Part shown: positions 7,948 to 12,294 of the stretch, in pieces
Layout of the letters: every line of letters starts with the position of its first letter
Numbering within the stretch: the stretch's first letter is position 1
Source of the DNA: Chloroflexi bacterium RBG_16_60_22
Lineage (GTDB): Bacteria > Chloroflexota > Dehalococcoidia > Dehalococcoidales > RBG-16-60-22
Length of the DNA: 12,294 nt
Assembly: GCA_001796935.1 (NCBI GenBank)
Contig: MGNX01000113.1
Location: 6,606-18,899, forward strand
Reading direction: 5' to 3'
The notes under the pieces: model-generated
Database searches by the model: none
Seen by the model: the letters and a program-made list of their open reading frames with translations, nothing else
Told to the model about the DNA's origin: nothing
Made by a program: the position numbers and the translations under genes

Positions 7948-7976
7948 TTGACAAAGCTTATATGACCGGCTAAACT
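7948..7976 (+). promoter_or_regulatory. Rightward sigma-70-type promoter for the sugar-nucleotide operon
   Basis: A perfect TTGACA (7948-7953), an exact 17-base spacer and TAAACT (7971-7976, 4 of 6) make this the best promoter in the window. Transcription would start near 7983, leaving a leader of about 130 bases before the TTG start at 8112. Confidence 0.7.
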
Positions 7977-8001
7977 TTACTTATTAAGGGACGGCGCTGA
8001 T

Positions 8002-8061
8002 TTACCGGCACGGGCGTCTGCTGGTAAGCCTGAAGTGTTACCTGGGGCACGGGCCGTGGTA
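8002..8061 (+). repeat. Two similar hairpins in the 5' leader of the epimerase operon
   Basis: First stem: TTACCGGC (8002-8009) pairs with GCTGGTAA (8020-8027) with one G-U pair and a 10-base loop. Second: TACC (8039-8042) pairs with GGTA (8058-8061) around a CACG/CGTG inner stem. Both units begin with TTACC, end with GGTA and contain CACGGGC, so they look like a degenerate duplication. Their place in the untranslated leader suggests an RNA or protein-binding element; no known riboswitch class is recognised. Confidence 0.35.
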
Positions 8062-8111
8062 TTTAGCCGCCGTCACGATAAAGTAAAGGTTGCGCGGGGG
8101 GAGTAAACAGT

Positions 8112-9122
8112 TTGAGCAGTTCACGACGAGCGCTGGTTACCGGAGGGGCGGGGTTTATCGGCAGTCACCTGGTGGACCGTTTGCTGGCAGACGGTCACGA
8201 GGTGATTGTCCTGGATAACCTGGCCACCGGCCGGCGTGAAAACCTGCCACCGCATCCGGGTAATGCACGGCTGAGCTTTCACCGGGTAGATATTGCCGAA
8301 CCGGAGCTAATCCAACCGCACTTCAAGGGGGTGGACTGGGTCTTTCACCTGGCCGCCCTGGCGGACATCGTGCCGTCAATCCAGCACCCTCTTCAATATC
8401 ACCGTGCCAACGTCAACGGTACCATCGTTGTCCTGGAAGCCGCCCGCGCCAGCGGCGTCAGGCGTTTCGTCTACACGGCGTCGGCCTCCTGCTACGGGAT
8501 TCCCGATGAGTACCCCACGGCGGAAACCGCGCCCATCAGGACGATGTACCCCTACGCGCTGACCAAATACCTGGGCGAATGCTACGCACTGCACTGGAAC
8601 CAGACCTACAAGGTACCCTGCGTCTCCCTCCGGTTGTTCAACGTCTTCGGGCCGCGCTCCCGGACTACCGGGGCTTACGGGGCCGTCTTCGGGGTTTTCC
8701 TGGCGCAGAAACTGGCCGGTAAGCCCTTTACCGTCGTCGGTGACGGAACGCAGACCCGGGACTTCATCTTCGTCACCGACGTGGTCGATGCTTTCGTGCG
8801 GGCGGCGGAGTCCGGGGTGGAGGGGGAGATATTTAACGTCGGTCTGGGTAATCCCCACAGCGTCAACTATCTGGTGGAGCTTTTAGGGGGTGATGTCATC
8901 CACGTCCCCAGGCGCCCCGGGGAGCCGGACCGCTCCTTCGCCGATATCGGCAAGTTATCACGGGTCCTGGGATGGCGGCCCAGGGTGACCTTCGAAGATG
9001 GAGTCCGCCTCATGCTGGAGAACATCGGGCAGTGGCGTGACGCCCCTGTGTGGAACAGGGAGTCCATTGAGGAAGCCACGCGCAACTGGTTCGACTATCT
9101 GGGTAATTCATCCGGGGGTTAG
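8112..9122 (+). CDS. Extended SDR NAD-dependent sugar-nucleotide epimerase (GalE/WbpP-like)
   Basis: 336-residue extended short-chain dehydrogenase, the usual length for UDP-hexose 4-epimerases. The Rossmann motif GGAGFIG is at 11-17 and the second-strand Asp binding NAD is in LDN (34-36). The catalytic region has a SASCYG segment (124-129) and Y148-x-x-x-K152. LRLFNVFGPR (173-182), DGTQTRDFIFVTDVV (211-225) and FNVGLG (241-246) are typical of the GalE/WbpP/WbgU group. Start: TTG at 8112, with GGGGAG ending 8 bases before it; no ATG or GTG nearby, and this start places the glycine motif at the usual position. It is the first gene of the rightward operon and lies 6 bases before the next ATG. 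Known family activity is 4-epimerisation of UDP-Glc/GlcNAc-type sugars, but related SDRs act as dehydratases or as HldD-type 6-epimerases; the substrate is not fixed by what I can see. Confidence 0.9.
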   Translation: MSSSRRALVTGGAGFIGSHLVDRLLADGHEVIVLDNLATGRRENLPPHPGNARLSFHRVDIAEPELIQPHFKGVDWVFHLAALADIVPSIQHPLQYHRANVNGTIVVLEAARASGVRRFVYTASASCYGIPDEYPTAETAPIRTMYPYALTKYLGECYALHWNQTYKVPCVSLRLFNVFGPRSRTTGAYGAVFGVFLAQKLAGKPFTVVGDGTQTRDFIFVTDVVDAFVRAAESGVEGEIFNVGLGNPHSVNYLVELLGGDVIHVPRRPGEPDRSFADIGKLSRVLGWRPRVTFEDGVRLMLENIGQWRDAPVWNRESIEEATRNWFDYLGNSSGG

Positions 9123-9128
9123 CTGACC

Positions 9129-10673
9129 ATGAGTCTTCCGGGAGAAAAACGCACACTGGATAAAATAAAACCTCTAGAAAAGCTGGCCGGGATTACAGCC
9201 TCGCTGCGCGCCCGTAAAAGAAAGGTTGTACAGTGCCACGGCGTCTTCGACCTGCTGCACATCGGGCACATCCGCCACTTTGAGCAGGCGAAGCGACTGG
9301 GCGATGTCCTCGTCGTCACGGTGACGCCGGACAAATACGTCAATAAGGGACCGCACCACCCCGCTTTTACCCATGACCTGCGCGCCGAGGCCATTGCCGC
9401 GCTGGACTGCGTCGACTACGTGGCCGTCAATAACTGGCCGACGGCGGTGGAGACGATTAAACTCCTGAAACCCGATATCTACGCCAAGGGGTCCGACTAC
9501 AAGGATGCCGAGAAGGACCACACGGGCAAGATTGTTGAAGAGGAGGCGGCGGTAAAAGCGGTCGGGGGCAGGATTGCCTTCACCGGGGATATCATGTTCA
9601 GCTCTTCCAGCCTCATCAACCGGTATTTGCCGGTCTTTCCGGAAAGTGTCCGCAAGTACCTCTCCGATTTTTCGCGGCGCTACCCCGTGGACGATATTCT
9701 GCAGTACCTCAAGAAAGCCCAGTCGCTCAAGGTCCTCGTCGTCGGTGAGACCATCATCGACGAGTACCTGTACTGCGACGTTATCGGCAAGTCGTCCAAA
9801 GAGCCCATCCTGGCCGCCAAGTACCAGTCCACCGAGAAATTCGCCGGGGGGGCCCTGGCGGTTGCCAACCACCTGGCCAACTTCTGCAACGAGGTGGGCA
9901 TCCTCACCATGCTGGGGTCACAGAATTCCCAGGAAGACTTCGTGAGGCAGAAACTGGCCCGCAACATCAAACCCATGTTCTTCCGCAAGGCGGGCTCGCC
10001 CACCATCGTCAAGCGGCGCTTCATCGAGGGGTACCTTCTGCAGAAGCTCTTCGAGGTCTATGATATCAATGACGACGAAATCAACCCGGAGCAGGACCGG
10101 GAGCTGTGCGCCATGCTGGAGGCGGCCGTGCCCGACTACGATATCGTCATCGTCACCGATTACGGGCACAGTATGATGACCCGGAAAGCCATCGAGACAC
10201 TTTGCCGCAAAGCGGCCTTCCTGGCGGTGAACACCCAGGCCAACGCCGCCAACCGGGGCTACAACACCGTTTCCCGCTACCCCCGGGCCGACTACATCTG
10301 CCTGGCCCGACATGAAATCACGCTGGAGGAGAGGAACCGCCAGGGCGACCTCCGTCAGATGATTCTGAACCTGTCGAAGAAGCTAGCCTGCGGGCAGATT
10401 ATGATTACCTGCAGCAAAGACGGCAACATCGGGTACCGGGAGCCGGACGGTTTCGTCGAGGTCCCGGCCTTCGTCGAACGGGTGGTGGACCGTATGGGGG
10501 CGGGCGATGCCGTTCTCTCGCTGACCTCGCTGTGTACCGCCCAGCAGGCGCCCCTGGAGGTCGTTGGCTTCATCGGCAACGTGGTCGGGGCGCAGGCCGT
10601 CAGCACGCTCGGCCACCAGAAGTCCATCGAACGGGACACGTTGTTTAAGTTTATCGACTCGCTCTTGAAGTGA
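9129..10673 (+). CDS. Bifunctional nucleotidyltransferase + PfkB sugar kinase (HldE/RfaE-like, domains in reversed order)
   Basis: 514-residue fusion. The N-terminal nucleotidyltransferase domain (about 30-165) has HGVFDLLHIGH (37-47) with the HxGH motif H44-H47, and YAKGSDYK (118-125). A FSSSSLINRYL linker (157-167) follows. The C-terminal ribokinase/PfkB domain (about 198-514) has VVGETIIDEY (204-213), a GGALAVANH segment (240-248) like the GGAANVA of heptose kinases, and the second PfkB signature DRMGAGD (454-460) with D460 as presumed catalytic base. E. coli HldE has the kinase first and the nucleotidyltransferase second, so this order is swapped. Probable job (inference): phosphorylate C1 of a sugar phosphate, then form the NDP-sugar. 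Starts 6 bases after the epimerase stop, suggesting translational coupling; the downstream SIS isomerase gene fits a heptose-type pathway. Nucleotide and sugar specificity are unknown. Confidence 0.88.
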   Translation: MSLPGEKRTLDKIKPLEKLAGITASLRARKRKVVQCHGVFDLLHIGHIRHFEQAKRLGDVLVVTVTPDKYVNKGPHHPAFTHDLRAEAIAALDCVDYVAVNNWPTAVETIKLLKPDIYAKGSDYKDAEKDHTGKIVEEEAAVKAVGGRIAFTGDIMFSSSSLINRYLPVFPESVRKYLSDFSRRYPVDDILQYLKKAQSLKVLVVGETIIDEYLYCDVIGKSSKEPILAAKYQSTEKFAGGALAVANHLANFCNEVGILTMLGSQNSQEDFVRQKLARNIKPMFFRKAGSPTIVKRRFIEGYLLQKLFEVYDINDDEINPEQDRELCAMLEAAVPDYDIVIVTDYGHSMMTRKAIETLCRKAAFLAVNTQANAANRGYNTVSRYPRADYICLARHEITLEERNRQGDLRQMILNLSKKLACGQIMITCSKDGNIGYREPDGFVEVPAFVERVVDRMGAGDAVLSLTSLCTAQQAPLEVVGFIGNVVGAQAVSTLGHQKSIERDTLFKFIDSLLK

Positions 10674-10703
10674 GCCGCAAGGTATGATTGCAGGAGGGGA
10701 GGT

Positions 10704-11303
10704 TTGACCAGCCGGAAAGCGACATCATATTTCAAAGACCTGGACGACCTGCTTAAGCGGGTACAGGTGACGGACGGTAACGGCACCGCCATCCCCGTAG
10801 ATGAAGGCGCGGCGCAGGCCGTTGCCCGGTTGCTGGCCGTTAAAGCCGGCCCGGGTAAGGTCATGCTGGTGGGTAACGGCGGCAGCGCCGCCATCGCCAG
10901 CCACCTGCAGAATGACCTCGGCGGCGGGGTCGGGGTGCGGGCGATGGTCTTCACCGGGGAATCGTCCCTGACGGCGCGCGCCAATGACTTCGGCTACGAA
11001 AGCGTCTTCGAGAGGCCGGTGGCGCTCTGGGCCGAACCCGGCGACCTCCTGGTGGCCATCAGCAGTTCGGGGAAGTCGGAGAATATCCTGCGCGCCGCCC
11101 GGACCGCCAGGAAGAAGGGCTGTGCCGTCATCACGTTCTCCGGTTTCCGCGCCGATAACCCCCTGCGCGCCCTGGGAGACCTGAACTTCTACGTTCCCTC
11201 CGGGGAGTACGGATACGTGGAATCGGCCCACGCCGTCATCGGGCACTTCTTAACCGACGCCGCCATGAAGCCGCGTGTAAAACCGGAGGCCTCCCGTGAC
11301 TGA
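10704..11303 (+). CDS. SIS-domain sugar-phosphate isomerase (GmhA-like)
   Basis: 199-residue cytoplasmic SIS protein, the length of GmhA sedoheptulose-7-phosphate isomerase (about 192). Seen: VGNGGSAAIASH (56-67), the phosphate-binding SSSGKSEN segment (120-127), and AHAVIGHFL (175-183) whose His181 aligns with recalled catalytic His180 of E. coli GmhA. The recalled catalytic Glu65 aligns with Asp71 (HLQNDL), a conservative but notable change. Start: TTG at 10704 with AGGAGG (10692-10697) at 6 bases; no better start is close. It sits 30 bases after the kinase/nucleotidyltransferase fusion. GmhA makes D-glycero-D-manno-heptose 7-phosphate, the substrate of HldE-type kinases, so the pairing suggests a heptose or similar sugar precursor. 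A different ketose or aldose phosphate substrate remains possible. Confidence 0.85.
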   Translation: MTSRKATSYFKDLDDLLKRVQVTDGNGTAIPVDEGAAQAVARLLAVKAGPGKVMLVGNGGSAAIASHLQNDLGGGVGVRAMVFTGESSLTARANDFGYESVFERPVALWAEPGDLLVAISSSGKSENILRAARTARKKGCAVITFSGFRADNPLRALGDLNFYVPSGEYGYVESAHAVIGHFLTDAAMKPRVKPEASRD

Positions 11304-11304
11304 C

Positions 11305-11355
11305 ATGAATATCCTGCTGGGTGGCGGCAATGTGCTGCGGGGTGTAAAACCGTGA
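11305..11355 (+). CDS. Possible 16-codon ORF overlapping the next gene's start
   Basis: ATG one base after the SIS gene stop opens a 16-residue frame (MNILLGGGNVLRGVKP) whose TGA overlaps the GTG start of the following epimerase as GTGA. It lies in the 48-base spacer and could carry ribosomes across it (translational coupling). Its nearest Shine-Dalgarno-like GGAGG (11285-11289) is about 15 bases away, longer than usual, and the peptide resembles nothing I recognise. It may be a chance frame. Confidence 0.25.
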   Translation: MNILLGGGNVLRGVKP

Positions 11356-12294
11356 AGCCGATTAAACAGGTCCTGGTAACCGGCGGCGCCGGGTACGTCG
11401 GCGCCGTCCTCATACCCAGGCTTCTGGCCGGGGGATACCGGGTCAAGGTGCTCGACCTGTATATCTACGGGGAGCACATTCTCGATGCCGTCAAGGACGA
11501 CCCGAAGCTGGAGCAAATCAAGGGCGATATTCGCGACCGGAAGCTGCTGGAGAGGGTCATCCCGGGCTGTGACGCCGTTATCCACCTGGCCTGCATCTCC
11601 AACGACCCCAGCTTCGAGCTTGACCCCCAGCTGGGTAAATCAATCAACTATGATGCCTTCATCGACCTTGTCAACGTGTCCAAGCACGGCGGCGTGCGGC
11701 GCTTCGTCTACGCCTCGACCTCCAGCGTTTACGGCATCAAGAACGAGCCAAACGTTACTGAGGACCTGCCGCTGGAGCCGGTGACGGACTACTCCAGGTA
11801 CAAGGCGATGTGCGAGGAGGTGTTGCTCCGGGAGCGGGAGCCGGGATTCGTGACGCTGATACTGCGCCCGGCCACCGTCTGCGGGTACTCGCCCCGCCTG
11901 CGGCTTGACCTGACGGTCAATATCCTGACCAACCACGCCGTCAACAACCGCAGGATTACCGCCTTCGGCGGGCAGCAAATGCGCCCCAACATTCATATAG
12001 CGGACGTCGCCGACCTCTATGTGAAGTCGCTGGAGTGGCCCGACGAGGCTATCGACGGCCGGATTTTCAACGCCGGCTACGAGAACCACAGGATAATCGA
12101 GATTGCCGAGACGGTGCGCGGCGTGGTCGGGAAGGACGTTCAGATTGTCACCACGCCTTCCGATGATACCCGCTCCTATCACATCTCCTCGGAGAAGATA
12201 AAGAAAGAGCTGGGCTTCGTGCCCGGGCATACCATCGAGGAAGCCGTGCGCGACCTGGTGAACGCCTTCCGGTCCGGGAGAATCCCGCAATCGA
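11352..12294 (+). CDS. Extended SDR NAD-dependent epimerase/dehydratase, 3'-truncated by window
   Basis: Open frame of 314 residues running off the window end. Rossmann motif GGAGYVG at 11-17, HLACISNDPS (78-87), ASTSSVYG (121-128), Y147-x-x-x-K151 catalytic pair, LRPATVCGYSP, RPNIHIADVADL and FNAGYEN are the standard blocks of extended SDR enzymes acting on NDP-sugars. The GTG at 11352 is the only start codon after the upstream in-frame stop at 11301, and it puts the glycine motif exactly where it is in the first SDR of the operon. A weak GGGGTG (11339-11344) precedes it by 7 bases. It differs clearly from the 8112 gene, so the two are not recent duplicates. It probably acts late in the same NDP-sugar route (epimerase, dehydratase or reductase); the substrate is unknown. 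Nearly complete, since such proteins are about 310-340 residues. Confidence 0.88.
   Translation, partial: MKPIKQVLVTGGAGYVGAVLIPRLLAGGYRVKVLDLYIYGEHILDAVKDDPKLEQIKGDIRDRKLLERVIPGCDAVIHLACISNDPSFELDPQLGKSINYDAFIDLVNVSKHGGVRRFVYASTSSVYGIKNEPNVTEDLPLEPVTDYSRYKAMCEEVLLREREPGFVTLILRPATVCGYSPRLRLDLTVNILTNHAVNNRRITAFGGQQMRPNIHIADVADLYVKSLEWPDEAIDGRIFNAGYENHRIIEIAETVRGVVGKDVQIVTTPSDDTRSYHISSEKIKKELGFVPGHTIEEAVRDLVNAFRSGRIPQS

Larger units (their letters stand above)
7699..8111. other. Divergent intergenic control region (413 bases, no gene)
   Basis: No convincing coding frame is visible. The region separates the leftward exporter gene from the rightward sugar-nucleotide operon and holds a promoter for each (listed separately). 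Its middle (about 7865-7985) is markedly A/T-rich, and both flanks are GC-rich leaders of about 125-175 bases. The leftward leader contains a small hairpin, CGCCG (7803-7807) with CGGCG (7814-7818), and a second minus-strand TATAAT at 7772-7767 that lacks a good -35 partner. Confidence 0.7.

Overview
The window looks like a GC-rich chromosome segment (roughly 60% G+C by eye) from an anaerobic prokaryote. Two adjacent tungsten/molybdopterin aldehyde:ferredoxin oxidoreductase (AOR) family genes point to anaerobic metabolism. Sigma-70-type promoter hexamers, Shine-Dalgarno sites and TTG/GTG starts indicate a bacterium. A Chloroflexota (Dehalococcoidia-like) origin would fit, but nothing here proves it; there is no rRNA or other marker gene.

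Layout. (1) 2-3255, plus strand: the C-terminal two thirds of one AOR-family protein (its 5' end is outside the window), then a complete AOR of 615 residues. The second has a textbook set of cluster and active-site residues. The first keeps the 4Fe-4S cysteines but has lost residues usually conserved next to tungsten. (2) 3329-7698, minus strand, read from right to left: an MsbA-type ABC exporter (594 aa), a GT2 polyprenyl-phosphate-sugar-synthase-like enzyme with two C-terminal membrane helices, and a polytopic GT-C-like membrane glycosyltransferase. (3) 7699-8111: a 413-base divergent control region with a good promoter facing each way, an inverted repeat over the leftward -10 box, and two similar hairpins in the rightward leader. 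(4) 8112-12294, plus strand: a tight cluster of an extended SDR sugar-nucleotide epimerase, a fused nucleotidyltransferase plus PfkB kinase (the HldE/RfaE activities in reversed order), a GmhA-like SIS isomerase, and a second extended SDR epimerase cut by the window end.

How they may work together (inference): the rightward operon resembles a heptose-type activation route (isomerase, kinase, nucleotidyltransferase, then SDR modification of the NDP-sugar). The leftward genes could load a sugar onto a polyprenyl carrier (GT2), transfer it on the outer face of the membrane (GT-C) and flip a glycolipid or carrier (ABC exporter). The whole 3.3-12.3 kb region therefore reads as the edge of a surface-glycan locus beside an unrelated AOR locus. 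No tRNA, rRNA, CRISPR array, insertion sequence or integrase was seen.
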